DNA from: Vibrio crassostreae 9ZC13
GTDB lineage: Bacteria; Pseudomonadota; Gammaproteobacteria; Enterobacterales; Vibrionaceae
Direction of reading: 5' to 3'
Assembly (NCBI RefSeq): GCF_000272045.2
Contig: NZ_AJYZ02000041.1
Location: forward strand, 186,731-250,730
Length of the DNA: 64,000 nucleotides
Shown: positions 1 through 8,227 of the stretch, piece after piece
How positions within the stretch are numbered: the first letter of the stretch is position 1
Layout of the letters: each line of letters opens with the position of its first letter
Program-made: the position numbers and the translations under genes
The notes under the pieces: generated by a model
Databases searched by the model: none
What the model saw: the letters and a program-made list of their open reading frames with translations, nothing else
Told to the model about the DNA's origin: nothing

Positions 1-684
1 ACCAACTACTTCACCTTCAACCACTTTCTCTTGGTATAAGATTTTGAAGCTGTCGTTCTTACGAATATCTAACGCAAAGTCGATATCCCAACCGAAGATG
101 CCGGCCAGTTCCATAATTTGGTTTGCGGTTAAACCTGCGCTGACGCCAGCGTTCCAGAAGTTAGAGGTGATGTTGGCTTCGGCATAATTGTATTGGTATA
201 CCACTTCTTTTTTGTCGAAACTTGATGAGAAAGAATCGCCAGATTTAGTGATCTTGAAGCTTTCAAACGCACTAAGTTGTCGTTTTAACTGAATAAGGTC
301 GTTGTTTTCATCAAAGCCGAACTGCAAGACATCACCAGGTCTTAGGTTAGACAGCTGCTTCTTAATATCATTATTGGTATTGAGTAGCGTGATCAGCAGA
401 CGGTATGAGAGGCCAATACGTTCAAATAAAACAGAGGTGCTTTCGCCAGAGCGAACGGTGTATTTCTCCCAATTGAGCACTGCCGTCGGTGGAGCGTCAC
501 TTGAGCTAATAAGTGCAGAGGCATTGATAGTCAGTGGGTAATGTTTTCCCACAACTAAAGCGCCCGAATCGTCACGCAAACTGTTGACGTCGGGGAGTAA
601 GAAAATCGCGACGAAAATTATGGCACTAAAAAATGCGATAAAAGCCCGGTGCAAAATAGGAAGGCGTGCAAAAATAGACAACAT
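1..684 (-). CDS. M23-family murein endopeptidase with OapA/LysM-like N-terminus (C-terminal part cut by window edge)
   Basis: Translating the minus strand from the ATG at 684 gives 228 codons with no stop up to base 1, so only the N-terminal half is present. Residues 1-30 are an OapA-like start (basic ARLPILHRA, then a hydrophobic segment), a membrane anchor or uncleaved signal. Around residues 65-115 there is a LysM-like stretch (YTVRSGESTSVLFERIGLS). The sequence then runs into the linker typical of periplasmic DD-endopeptidases (FGWDIDFALDIRKNDSF). The catalytic M23 domain itself lies outside the window. Proteins of this architecture (MepM/Shy type) cut peptide cross-links in the cell wall so the sacculus can expand. 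It is divergent from tyrS, sharing a 129-bp intergenic region, as in other vibrios. Family assignment rests on the N-terminal half only. Confidence 0.85.
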   Translation of the reverse strand, partial: MLSIFARLPILHRAFIAFFSAIIFVAIFLLPDVNSLRDDSGALVVGKHYPLTINASALISSSDAPPTAVLNWEKYTVRSGESTSVLFERIGLSYRLLITLLNTNNDIKKQLSNLRPGDVLQFGFDENNDLIQLKRQLSAFESFKITKSGDSFSSSFDKKEVVYQYNYAEANITSNFWNAGVSAGLTANQIMELAGIFGWDIDFALDIRKNDSFKILYQEKVVEGEVVG

Positions 685-813
685 GTTCCGGTTCGTTCTG
701 TAAATATTATGAAAATCGACGACGGAATAGTGTAACTGGTTTCAAAATACATCGCTATTCAAGTAAGATGTCTAATTAATGTATTTTTGCCAAATCTGTG
801 GGAGTGAACAAGA

Positions 814-2001
814 ATGGCGAGTATTGAAGCTGCACTAGCCGAGATCAAACGTGGCGTAGAAGAACTGATTCCAGAAGACGAACTGATTGCAAAACTAAAA
901 GAAGGTCGTCCTTTACGCATTAAGCTGGGTGCCGATCCAACAGCTCCAGATATCCACCTAGGCCATACGGTTATCTTTAACAAGCTTCGTGCTTTCCAAG
1001 AGCTTGGTCATGAAGTGACATTCCTTATCGGTGATTTCACTGCAATGGTTGGTGACCCATCAGGTAAAAACTCAACACGTCCACCGCTAAGCCGCGAAGA
1101 CGTATTGAAGAATGCTGAAACTTACAAAGAGCAAGTATTCAAGATTCTAGATCCTGCGAAGACGCAAATTCGTTTCAACTCTGAATGGCTATCTGAGCTT
1201 GGCGCTGAAGGCATGATTCGTCTTGCTTCTAACCAAACTGTTGCTCGTATGCTTGAGCGTGATGACTTCAAAAAGCGTTACGCTGGTGGTCAACCGATCG
1301 CAATCCACGAATTCATGTACCCACTTCTACAAGGTCACGACTCTGTTGCACTAGAGAGCGACGTTGAGCTTGGCGGTACTGACCAGAAGTTTAACCTTCT
1401 AATGGGTCGTGAACTGCAAAAAGCAGCAGGTCAAAAACCACAAGCGGTACTAATGATGCCACTACTTGTTGGTCTAGACGGTGTTAAGAAGATGTCTAAG
1501 TCTGCGCATAACTACATCGGTATTAGCGAAGCACCAAGCGAGATGTTTGGTAAGATCATGTCTATCTCTGACGATCTAATGTGGAGCTACTACGAGCTGC
1601 TGTCTTTCCGTCCTCTTGAAGAAGTTGCGGAACTGAAAGCTGGCGTTGATGCAGGTAAGAACCCGCGTGACGTTAAAGTGCTTCTTGCTAAAGAGATCAT
1701 CGCTCGTTTCCACAGTGAAGCAGGTGCTGAAGCCGCTGAGCAAGAGTTCGTTAACCGTTTTGCTAAGAACCAAGTTCCTGATGAAATGCCGGAGTTTGAA
1801 TTCGAAGCAGGCCTGCCAATTGCGAACGTTCTAAAAGAAGCGGGTCTTGTAAACTCGACTTCTGATGCGATGCGTATGATCAAGCAAGGCGCTGCTAAGC
1901 TTGAAGGCGAGAAGATTGAAGACAGCAAATTCGTGCCTGAAGCAGGTACTGCCGTTTACCAAGTAGGTAAGCGTAAGTTTGCTCGTATTACTATTAAGTA
2001 A
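814..2001 (+). CDS. tyrS: Tyrosyl-tRNA synthetase
   Basis: Class I aminoacyl-tRNA synthetase that charges tRNA-Tyr with tyrosine in the cytoplasm. The 395-residue protein has the HIGH-equivalent HLGH at residues 48-51, followed by a conserved block ending GDPSGKN, and the KMSKS loop at 226-230. A C-terminal S4-like RNA-binding domain covers roughly residues 335-395 and ends in GKRKFARI. Length and motif spelling match the second TyrRS type found in vibrios rather than the 424-residue E. coli enzyme. The start is the ATG preceded by GGGAGTG. A strong hairpin terminator follows at 2025-2050, so it is likely monocistronic. Confidence 0.97.
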   Translation: MASIEAALAEIKRGVEELIPEDELIAKLKEGRPLRIKLGADPTAPDIHLGHTVIFNKLRAFQELGHEVTFLIGDFTAMVGDPSGKNSTRPPLSREDVLKNAETYKEQVFKILDPAKTQIRFNSEWLSELGAEGMIRLASNQTVARMLERDDFKKRYAGGQPIAIHEFMYPLLQGHDSVALESDVELGGTDQKFNLLMGRELQKAAGQKPQAVLMMPLLVGLDGVKKMSKSAHNYIGISEAPSEMFGKIMSISDDLMWSYYELLSFRPLEEVAELKAGVDAGKNPRDVKVLLAKEIIARFHSEAGAEAAEQEFVNRFAKNQVPDEMPEFEFEAGLPIANVLKEAGLVNSTSDAMRMIKQGAAKLEGEKIEDSKFVPEAGTAVYQVGKRKFARITIK

Positions 2002-2024
2002 TAATGCACATCAATAATTGAACC

Positions 2025-2050
2025 AAAGGCATCCACGGATGCCTTTTTTA
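2025..2050 (+). terminator. Rho-independent terminator of tyrS
   Basis: Stem AAAGGCATC (2025-2033) pairs with GATGCCTTT (2038-2046) around a 4-nt loop and runs into a T-rich tract, 24 bases after the tyrS stop. Confidence 0.85.
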
Positions 2051-2099
2051 TTGACCCCTATTTATTGACAGGAATTTGACGAAGTTTTTGAACGGCTAT

Positions 2100-2108
2100 T
2101 GCTACACT
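2100..2108 (+). promoter_or_regulatory. Putative extended -10 promoter of the mgtE leader transcript
   Basis: TG at 2100-2101, one base, then TACACT at 2103-2108 forms an extended -10 element. TTGACG at 2076-2081 is too far upstream for a standard spacer, so the -35 contribution is uncertain. A start near 2115 would put the small hairpin CTGTC (2116-2120) / GACAG (2126-2130) at the 5' end of the RNA and give a leader of about 280 nt before mgtE. Confidence 0.4.
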
Positions 2109-2147
2109 ATGCGCGCTGTCATATTGACAGTAATTCTGGAGATTTTT

Positions 2148-2192
2148 ATGAACAATACCGACCATCCTCCTAGTTTGAATGGAGAAGAATAA
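2148..2192 (+). CDS. Putative 14-residue leader peptide upstream of mgtE
   Basis: A 15-codon frame with ATG at 2148, TAA at 2190-2192 and CTGGAG about 7 bases before the ATG. It encodes MNNTDHPPSLNGEE. The peptide contains a Pro-Pro pair and acidic residues (Asp5, Glu13, Glu14). Such composition destabilises ribosomes at low Mg2+ in the known leader peptides of enterobacterial Mg2+ transporters (mgtL and similar). Most of the frame is sequestered: CAATACCGA (2153-2161) pairs perfectly with TCGGTATTG (2199-2207), just after the stop. Position, shape and downstream gene fit a translation-coupled Mg2+ attenuator. The function is inferred; no homology to a named peptide is claimed. Confidence 0.5.
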   Translation: MNNTDHPPSLNGEE

Positions 2193-2207
2193 CCTGTCTC
2201 GGTATTG
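2153..2207 (+). promoter_or_regulatory. mgtE leader RNA hairpin enclosing the small reading frame
   Basis: A perfect 9-bp stem, 2153-2161 with 2199-2207, encloses the body and stop of the 14-codon frame. Ribosome position on the frame would decide whether this stem forms. Downstream, a C/T-rich segment (about 2232-2262, including TTTTCCCCC) could be a Rho entry site. This is inference from the layout. Confidence 0.45.
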
Positions 2208-2304
2208 ATCTATTGTCCTGCCGTTCAGGTAGGGTATCTTTGTTTTCCCCCGCATTCTTTTCCACACACTAGATTCTAACAAGTAGACACATCAGTAGCT
2301 TTCA

Positions 2305-2348
2305 GCTCTTGGTGCGCTTAGCTGTACGCTCTTGGTGTATTAGCTATA
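2305..2348 (+). repeat. Tandem imperfect direct repeat in the mgtE leader
   Basis: Two adjacent copies of about 21 nt, 2305-2326 and 2328-2348. They share GCTCTTGGTG, then a variable 2-3 nt, then TTAGCT and TA. They lie 50-90 nt before the mgtE start, so they are part of the leader RNA if the promoter call is right. Confidence 0.6.
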
Positions 2349-2396
2349 GGCTATTTGTTTTGATGGTCGTTACCTTTGCCAATCGGGAGATTCGCC

Positions 2397-3242
2397 ATGA
2401 CGGTAATGAACAACACTTTTTTATCTATTGAAGCTCTGTACTCAGAGCAAGACATCCAAGCTGTATCGAATGCATTTCAACAGTACGGACGTGAACAACA
2501 AATTAATCTTTTGAATCGAATGCCGCTCGAAGATGCGGTGCTAGTGCTGGGGCAATGCTCTTTGAGTACGATTCAGACTTTACTTAGTGAGCTAGAAGAG
2601 CAGGGCTTTGAGAAGCGCTCTCGACATCTAGCTCACCAACTAGGGCTGATCTATTCAGAGGTTGAGCCTCAACAGGGGTACCTTTCTACAGGTGTATTAA
2701 GCCATGTTAGACAGCGTATCGGTTGGATTATTGCGCTGGCACTGCTAGGTATCGTTTCTGGTCTTATCATCGCTCAGTACGAAGATATCCTAAGCCAGTT
2801 GGTACTGCTGGCTATCTATATGCCAGTTATCGCTGCAGCGGGAGGTAACACGGGAACACAAGCCGCTACTTTGGTGATTAGAGCCTTAGCCACAGGTGAA
2901 TTGAAAAAACGTCAGTGGGCCAATGTTCTATGGAAAGAGTTTAGAGTGGCTATTTGTTTAGCACTGGCGATTGCCGCGGTAATGATTGGACGTATCTTGC
3001 TGTTCAGTGAGAACCAATCCACTGGTGGCTATGACATTAATATGATTGCCTTTGCAATCGCTGTTGCTCTGTTTATTCAGGTGACAATATCGACGGTTCT
3101 TGGCGGCGGGTTGCCTATCGTGGCTCGTTTGTTCAAGTTGGACCCTGCAGTGCTAGTGAGCCCAGTATTGGCCTCAATAGTAGACATCTCGGGGATGTGG
3201 ATCTATTTCACGGTCGTGAATGCGTTTTTAGGCATCGCCTAG
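2397..3242 (+). CDS. mgtE: MgtE-family Mg2+ channel/transporter lacking CBS domains
   Basis: Inner-membrane divalent cation (Mg2+) channel of the MgtE family. From the ATG at 2397 it is 281 residues. Residues 1-90 are a short helical remnant of the MgtE N domain. The membrane part begins near HVRQRIGWIIALALLG and carries the signature PVIAAAGGNTGTQAA, which lines the ion pore in the family, followed by further membrane helices to the C-terminus. Canonical MgtE is about 450 residues and has a pair of CBS domains between the N domain and the pore that sense cytoplasmic Mg2+; these are missing here. A TTG at 2376 would add seven residues, but GGGAGA at 2384-2389 fits the ATG at 2397. Expression is probably controlled by the long leader upstream. 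Confidence 0.9.
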   Translation: MTVMNNTFLSIEALYSEQDIQAVSNAFQQYGREQQINLLNRMPLEDAVLVLGQCSLSTIQTLLSELEEQGFEKRSRHLAHQLGLIYSEVEPQQGYLSTGVLSHVRQRIGWIIALALLGIVSGLIIAQYEDILSQLVLLAIYMPVIAAAGGNTGTQAATLVIRALATGELKKRQWANVLWKEFRVAICLALAIAAVMIGRILLFSENQSTGGYDINMIAFAIAVALFIQVTISTVLGGGLPIVARLFKLDPAVLVSPVLASIVDISGMWIYFTVVNAFLGIA

Positions 3243-3274
3243 CGCTTATTAAATAGTAACAGCACTTCGAAAAT

Positions 3275-3316
3275 AAAAATGGCGCTGAAGATTTAAGATC
3301 TTCAGCGCCATTTTTT
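3275..3316. terminator. Bidirectional terminator between mgtE and dacB
   Basis: An 18-bp perfect stem (3275-3292 with 3298-3315) with a 5-nt loop, A-rich on the left and T-rich on the right. It can end transcription from both convergent genes. Confidence 0.93.
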
Positions 3317-3350
3317 ATTGTGTAGTAAAAAGCTTAAAACAAGCTGTTAG

Positions 3351-4784
3351 TTATTTGGACTGGCTCTGTGTTTGACTGTATTCAATCACATCTTTATAAA
3401 AAGCACGTTCAAACTGCGTAATCGGTGCTTCTACTGGTTTGTCCGGGTCTTGCTCTTCAGGGAAGTAGTCACGAACAAATTGTACGAATAGCGAGCTTGG
3501 CTTCCCAGACTCATCTAAGCCATATCCCGCCATATTGTAGGTTCCGTACAAAGAACCACTCTTAGCTATGATATTGCTTTGAATCGGCGCTTTCCTCATG
3601 CTTGGACGGTACTTGAGCGTTCCATTTACACCTGATGTAGGCATAGCCTCAATTAGGTTGAGCTGTTGATCGTTTTCCCAGATATAACGAAGCACTTGAG
3701 CCATGGTCTGTGACCTCATTCGGTTATTTCTAGATAGCCCTGAACCATCGACGAGCTGCGCTTTACTGAGGTCAATATTAGCCTTGGTCAGCAATATCTG
3801 CTTTATCGCTTCAGTACCGTTATTGAAACTGCCTGGTTGAACATAAAATGTGGCTCCTAGCGTTTTAGTTAGATTATCTGCGATAAGGTTATCCGACTTC
3901 TTGAGCATGATATCGAGCAGTTCAGGAAGCTTTTCTGAGTTGTGACTAGCGACTAACGTGGTTTTGTCTGCTTTCTCTTTTTTACCAATAATCACATCAC
4001 CTTTTACTTCTATTTTCAGTTCTTTGAGAAGCGATGCAACAACTTGATAGGTGTAAAGTTCTGGATTTTGAATGGCGAACTTAAGTGGCAGTGGCTTTTT
4101 GCGCTCAACCAAGCAACCAGAGAGCTTGTAAGCGTTATCTGGTGTGGTGATGAGTTCCAAGTCGCATTGTGTAGCCTTCTGCCCAGAGCGAGTTACCGTG
4201 GCAGCGGTGGTCGTCACGTCTATCGGATAGTGAGCGGGAATATAAACGCGAGTGCTGCCATTACCTTTTGTATAAATAGAGGCTTGTGCGCAGTTGCTGT
4301 CTAAGGTCATCGCGCTAGAGGGCGCGCTGTAACAAACGCCTAGAATGTCCCAAGGCCAACCCACCGCTCGTTGATAGCCCGTATAAGCCGAGTTATCGAG
4401 GTATAAGTTGCCTTTGATGGTTTTAGATTGCGACTTAGCGTATTGAGCCAAAAGGCTTTTTAGATGTTCTCGTTGTAGCGTTGGGTCACCGCTGAATGAG
4501 ATCACAACATCTTCATTAGAACGAGCTATGTTGGTCGTGTAGTGAAAGTCATCCCCCAATTCCAACTTGGCTGCCAAAGCCGTAACCAGTTTTAAAGTGC
4601 TGGCTGGTGGATAAAAGCCATCAGTGTCGGTATTCATTCCATTTGAATTACCACTCAATGATTGCAGTATTAAGCTTGTACTACTGCCATCGGGCAGTTT
4701 ATCAAGAGGGGCATATGCGAAAGCGGTAAGTGAGTAACTACCAAGTGATAAGCTACATAGAACTAGAGTGGATAGAAGGCGCAT
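3351..4784 (-). CDS. dacB: D-alanyl-D-alanine carboxypeptidase/endopeptidase, PBP4
   Basis: Periplasmic class C penicillin-binding protein that trims pentapeptides and cuts D-Ala-mDAP cross-links in peptidoglycan. At 477 residues it matches the family length. An N-terminal signal peptide (MRLLSTLVLCSLSLGSYSL, then TAFA) is present. The three active-site motifs are intact: SxxK as STLK at 62-65, SxN as SDN at 297-299, and KTG-like KSG at 408-410. The interval between the first two holds the large inserted domain characteristic of PBP4. It lies near greA as in E. coli, here with the porin gene ompU in between. Its own downstream terminator is the shared hairpin at 3275-3316. Confidence 0.95.
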   Translation of the reverse strand: MRLLSTLVLCSLSLGSYSLTAFAYAPLDKLPDGSSTSLILQSLSGNSNGMNTDTDGFYPPASTLKLVTALAAKLELGDDFHYTTNIARSNEDVVISFSGDPTLQREHLKSLLAQYAKSQSKTIKGNLYLDNSAYTGYQRAVGWPWDILGVCYSAPSSAMTLDSNCAQASIYTKGNGSTRVYIPAHYPIDVTTTAATVTRSGQKATQCDLELITTPDNAYKLSGCLVERKKPLPLKFAIQNPELYTYQVVASLLKELKIEVKGDVIIGKKEKADKTTLVASHNSEKLPELLDIMLKKSDNLIADNLTKTLGATFYVQPGSFNNGTEAIKQILLTKANIDLSKAQLVDGSGLSRNNRMRSQTMAQVLRYIWENDQQLNLIEAMPTSGVNGTLKYRPSMRKAPIQSNIIAKSGSLYGTYNMAGYGLDESGKPSSLFVQFVRDYFPEEQDPDKPVEAPITQFERAFYKDVIEYSQTQSQSK

Positions 4785-4827
4785 AGAAGATTTCTTGGAT
4801 GGCTGATGTTTTCAAGTATACAGATAT

Positions 4828-4857
4828 AAAAAACGCCCGCTAGGTAGCGGGCGTTTT
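4828..4857 (-). terminator. Terminator of ompU
   Basis: Stem AAAACGCCCGCTA (4830-4842) with TAGCGGGCGTTTT (4845-4857). Read on the minus strand it is followed by a T run (4825-4830), 40 bases after the ompU stop. Confidence 0.9.
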
Positions 4858-4896
4858 GATTCTCAATTAACTAATTAATCAATTAGGTAATCAGAA

Positions 4897-5976
4897 TTAG
4901 AAGTCGTAACGTAGACCTAGAGCGATTTCGTCTTCAGCGTCTGCAGAGCTTGCTTTGCCGTTTTTCACTAGGTTTGTTGTACCGATCTTGTCGCCTTCAG
5001 AGATTAGGTTGAAGTTGTACGAGATGTAAGTACGGAAGTTAGGCTTGAAGTAATAAGTTGCATCAATTGCAACGTTATCTGCAGAAGTTTCACCGTCAGT
5101 TTCTGCGTTGTTGTACGTTAGAGTAAACGCTGTCTTATCTAGCGTGTATGCAGTTGCAAATTCGTAACCTGTGTAGTCTACAGATTTGTTGCTGTACTCA
5201 AAAACGTTACCTTGTGCATCTTCAAAAACTGCTTGTTTTTCACCATCAGTAAATACACCAGCGAAGTAGAAGTTGCTCATGCGGTAAGATGCAGAAAGCA
5301 TGTATTCATTAGATTGATCTTGGTCTGCGTAACCAGCACCTAGCTTAACGCCAGAATCACCGATTGCGTAGATAGCAGATAGAGAGTAGCCATCTTTACC
5401 GTTGTCGTTGAACTCACCGCTAGTTTCAGAACGGTCAGCAAAGCGGTAGCTTGCTTTTAGGCCTAGGTCTTGGAATTGGCCTTTGTAAGAAAGCATGTTG
5501 TCAGAACGGTCAGCTACTGCGATTTTGTCTGCAGCAGAGTTACCGTGGTAAGACATGATATCGGTAAAGTCAGTGATAACGCCTAGCGCTCCGTCGTTTT
5601 TACCGTAAGTTACTTCACCGAATGTACCGCCTAGACCTGCGTACGTGTAACGGTTAGTGATGTCGCCGTCGTTGTTATCAGTAGAGCCGCCGTTTTCAGC
5701 AGTTGTGAATTCGCCTTCGTAGAAACCAACACCATATAGGCCGTCTTGGATTTCAACTTTACCTAGGAAGTTAAGACGTACACGTGTTTTGTCTTCAGCT
5801 TTGCCATCTTTCATAGATAGACGAGCTTCAGCACGACCACCGATTTCTAGAGAAGTGCCGTTTGAGCTGTATACAGATGTACCTTCGATACCACCAGCTT
5901 GTTTACCGTCCGCTGCCACTGCGTTAGTAGCAAGAGCTGCAGCAGATACAGCAAGCGCGATCATAGTCTTGTTCAT
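4897..5976 (-). CDS. ompU: Outer-membrane porin OmpU
   Basis: General diffusion porin, a 16-stranded beta barrel trimer of the outer membrane. It is 359 residues with a signal peptide MNKTMIALAVSAAALATNAVA (cleavage near residues 21-22) and a C-terminal strand ending LGLRYDF, with the terminal Phe needed for Bam recognition. Long blocks match Vibrio OmpU, for example GGRAEARLSMKDGKA, VGFYEGEFTT and the segment ITDFTDIMSYHGN. The neighbourhood dacB-ompU-greA is the same as in V. cholerae, where ompU is activated by ToxR. In vibrios OmpU contributes to bile and antimicrobial-peptide resistance. A 513-bp region upstream probably carries its promoter; a ToxR site cannot be proven by eye. Confidence 0.95.
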   Translation of the reverse strand: MNKTMIALAVSAAALATNAVAADGKQAGGIEGTSVYSSNGTSLEIGGRAEARLSMKDGKAEDKTRVRLNFLGKVEIQDGLYGVGFYEGEFTTAENGGSTDNNDGDITNRYTYAGLGGTFGEVTYGKNDGALGVITDFTDIMSYHGNSAADKIAVADRSDNMLSYKGQFQDLGLKASYRFADRSETSGEFNDNGKDGYSLSAIYAIGDSGVKLGAGYADQDQSNEYMLSASYRMSNFYFAGVFTDGEKQAVFEDAQGNVFEYSNKSVDYTGYEFATAYTLDKTAFTLTYNNAETDGETSADNVAIDATYYFKPNFRTYISYNFNLISEGDKIGTTNLVKNGKASSADAEDEIALGLRYDF

Positions 5977-6489
5977 GTTATTATTTCCTAATTACTGTCC
6001 ATAGAAGTTTTATCAAGGATTTGAACCCTTTTGTGTATTGCCTGTATTAATCAGGCTTCATAATCATGATTAGAACAGAAGTCTGAAAAATGCCAGTGCA
6101 ATCCATGGGTTACTTTTTACCTCTAAAGTTCCATGGTCAGTTAGTAAAATGATATAAAACTAAAAAATGAACACTGTTTTATTATATCTCTTGTTGATTA
6201 AGTGTTTGTTTTAAAGTGATTTTTATAAAAGTGTGATCTGTGTTTATTTTGTTTGTTTTTTGTTTTTTTAGGTATTTAATTCTCAACTTATTGATGGGGA
6301 GGTTATTATTCATTTTTGTGATGTCTGTAATTTAGACCTAGATAAAGCTTTTATAACGCAAAGTGGAATAAAGGTGATTTAGCCATAAAGTTTGTTTACA
6401 CTAAGCCAAATCGTTTTGTTTCTATCACCCAATAAATACGTTGGGTGTATTTATGTTGGCCAAAGAAAGCTTTGGCATAGAGGTAAAAA
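5977..6489. promoter_or_regulatory. Divergent ompU/greA regulatory region
   Basis: 513 bases without a gene, AT-rich between about 6150 and 6300. On the ompU side there is GCCTG (6040-6044) / CAGGC (6052-6056), a possible 5'-UTR hairpin, and a perfect 12-bp palindrome TAATCATGATTA at 6061-6072. The A/T-rich stretch is the kind of sequence ToxR-like and H-NS-like proteins bind, but no exact site is claimed. The greA side holds the paired hairpins described separately. Confidence 0.5.
6426..6476 (+). promoter_or_regulatory. Two consecutive hairpins in the greA 5' leader
   Basis: CACCCAA (6426-6432) pairs with TTGGGTG (6441-6447), and GCCAAAG (6459-6465) pairs with CTTTGGC (6470-6476). The second ends two bases before the AGAGG ribosome-binding site of greA. 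Neither has a T tract at its 3' side, so these look like leader structures rather than a strong terminator. Confidence 0.5.
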
Positions 6490-6963
6490 ATGGAAAAGGT
6501 TCCAATGACAGTACGTGGCGCTCAGCAGCTACGTGACGAATTAGATCGCCTACTTAAGCTACGCCCTGTTATCTCAGCAGCTATTGGTGAAGCACGTGAA
6601 CTAGGTGACCTGAAAGAGAATGCTGAATACCACGCCGCTCGTGAAGAGCAGGGTATTTGTGAAGCTCAGATCCGTGATATTGAATATAAGCTATCACTGG
6701 CTCAGATCATCGATGTAACGCAAATGGATAATACGGGCAAGATTATCTTTGGTACGACAGTGACACTGATTGATGTGGATACCGATGATGAGTTCCGCTA
6801 CCAAATCGTTTCAGAAGACGAAGCAGACATCAAAACGGGTCGCATTTCTGTGAAATCGCCAATTGCTCGCGGTCTTATCGGTAAAATGGAAGGCGACGAA
6901 GTCATGATCTCTACCCCTGGTGGTGACAAAGACTTCGAAATCGACAAAGTAGAATATATCTAA
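6490..6963 (+). CDS. greA: Transcription elongation factor GreA
   Basis: Binds the RNA polymerase secondary channel and stimulates cleavage of backtracked RNA. It is 157 residues, as in the family. The N-terminal coiled coil (residues 1-75) contains the acidic tip with [17 protein letters not shown], including the catalytic Asp/Glu pair. The C-terminal FKBP-like domain includes [10 protein letters not shown] and ends [13 protein letters not shown]. The ATG at 6490 is preceded by AGAGGT. A terminator follows at once, so it is transcribed alone. Confidence 0.97.
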   Translation: MEKVPMTVRGAQQLRDELDRLLKLRPVISAAIGEARELGDLKENAEYHAAREEQGICEAQIRDIEYKLSLAQIIDVTQMDNTGKIIFGTTVTLIDVDTDDEFRYQIVSEDEADIKTGRISVKSPIARGLIGKMEGDEVMISTPGGDKDFEIDKVEYI

Positions 6964-6989
6964 TTGAATTTTCTTTGTTTCTGATAAGT

Positions 6990-7017
6990 AAAAAGGTCGC
7001 TAAATGCGACCTTTTTC
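6990..7017. terminator. Bidirectional terminator between greA and yhbY
   Basis: AAAAAGGTCGC (6990-7000) pairs with GCGACCTTTTT (7006-7016), with A and T runs at the two ends. It lies between convergent genes. Confidence 0.9.
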
Positions 7018-7088
7018 GTTTCTCACGCTACACTAAAAGATAAGCGCTGTGGCTTCCTATTAGTGAAGTTAGCTTATATCAAACTCGC

Positions 7089-7385
7089 TTATTTACGTGG
7101 AATCTCGATTTTACGTGCTTCTGACTGGCGGAACAGTACTAGAACTTTACCGATAGTCTGTACTTTCTCAGCTTTAGTTTCACGTACAATTGCATCGATA
7201 ATCAGTTGCTTAGTATCACGGTCTTCTGATGCAACTTTAATCTTGATCAGTTCGTGGTGGTCTAGAGCTAATTCGATTTCCGCTAGAACAGCTTCAGTAA
7301 GTCCATTTGCGCCCATTAGCACAACAGGTTTTAAACTGTGAGCTAGGCCCTTTAGATGCTGCTTTTGTTTGGTACTTAGGTTCAT
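7089..7385 (-). CDS. yhbY: YhbY, CRM-domain RNA-binding protein of the ribosome
   Basis: A 98-residue, single-domain CRS1/YhbY (CRM) protein associated with pre-50S ribosomal particles. The sequence shows the diagnostic start (LSTKQKQHLKGLAHSLKP), the GxxG-type loop region VVLMGANGLTEAV, and a C-terminal segment GKVLVLFRQSEA. It is divergent from rlmE, a 23S rRNA methyltransferase, as in E. coli and other gammaproteobacteria. Confidence 0.93.
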   Translation of the reverse strand: MNLSTKQKQHLKGLAHSLKPVVLMGANGLTEAVLAEIELALDHHELIKIKVASEDRDTKQLIIDAIVRETKAEKVQTIGKVLVLFRQSEARKIEIPRK

Positions 7386-7499
7386 TACGCGGCCAATTTT
7401 CTTTACTATTAGGGTTGAAAAAACCTATTTTAACGCCATCTAAAGCTGAAGACTATAATTTATTCAGCAATTAGTACTTTCCTCCAATTTAGGTATCCA

Positions 7500-8129
7500 A
7501 TGAGCAAACAGAAACACTCGGCCAGTTCAGGCCGTTGGTTGAAGGAACACTTCGACGACAAGTACGCAAATGAAGCAAGAAAGAAAGGCTATCGTTCACG
7601 TGCTTATTTCAAAATGGAAGAGATTCAAACGAAAGATAAATTGCTGTCTCCTGGGATGACCATTGTGGATTTGGGTGCAGCACCTGGCGGTTGGTCTCAA
7701 TATGCTGCTAAGATTGTTGGAGACAACGGACAAATCATTGCGTGTGACTTGTTACCAATGGATCCGATTGCTGGTGTTAGCTTTTTACAAGGCGATTTCC
7801 GCGAAGAAGCTGTGCTAGATGCCTTGTTGGAACGTATACAACCAAACATGGTTGATGTCGTGATGTCAGATATGGCACCTAATATAGCAGGCAACAATTC
7901 TGTGGATCAGCCAAGAGCTATGTATTTAGTTGAATTAGCTTTGGATATGTGTCGACAAGTTCTAGCTACCAATGGTAGTTTTGTTGTAAAAGTATTCCAA
8001 GGCGAAGGGTTTGACCAATACGTTAAGGACGTCCGCGAGATGTTTAAAACAGTAAAAGTTAGAAAACCCGACTCTTCTCGAGCTCGATCTCGTGAAGTGT
8101 TTATCGTAGCCACTGGTTACAAAGGTTAA
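7500..8129 (+). CDS. rlmE: 23S rRNA 2'-O-ribose U2552 methyltransferase
   Basis: Also called RrmJ/FtsJ. It methylates U2552 in the A loop of 23S rRNA late in 50S assembly, using S-adenosylmethionine. At 209 residues it is full length. The SAM-binding motif [13 protein letters not shown] is near residue 57-69, the acidic MSDMAPN motif near 123, and the KVFQGEGFD segment carries the catalytic Lys of the K-D-K-E tetrad. It precedes ftsH by 98 bases, the standard rlmE-ftsH arrangement. Confidence 0.97.
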   Translation: MSKQKHSASSGRWLKEHFDDKYANEARKKGYRSRAYFKMEEIQTKDKLLSPGMTIVDLGAAPGGWSQYAAKIVGDNGQIIACDLLPMDPIAGVSFLQGDFREEAVLDALLERIQPNMVDVVMSDMAPNIAGNNSVDQPRAMYLVELALDMCRQVLATNGSFVVKVFQGEGFDQYVKDVREMFKTVKVRKPDSSRARSREVFIVATGYKG

Positions 8130-8227
8130 CGATTCTCTTCCAAGAGTGAGAGTTAACAACATGGCTACAGGTTACAAACTGTAGTACCCTACCTTTAATT
8201 ACAATTAGTTATCGAGAGGCTTACACC

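Noticed and set aside
302..541. 79-residue plus-strand frame
   Set aside because: Shadow of the M23 peptidase gene on the other strand.
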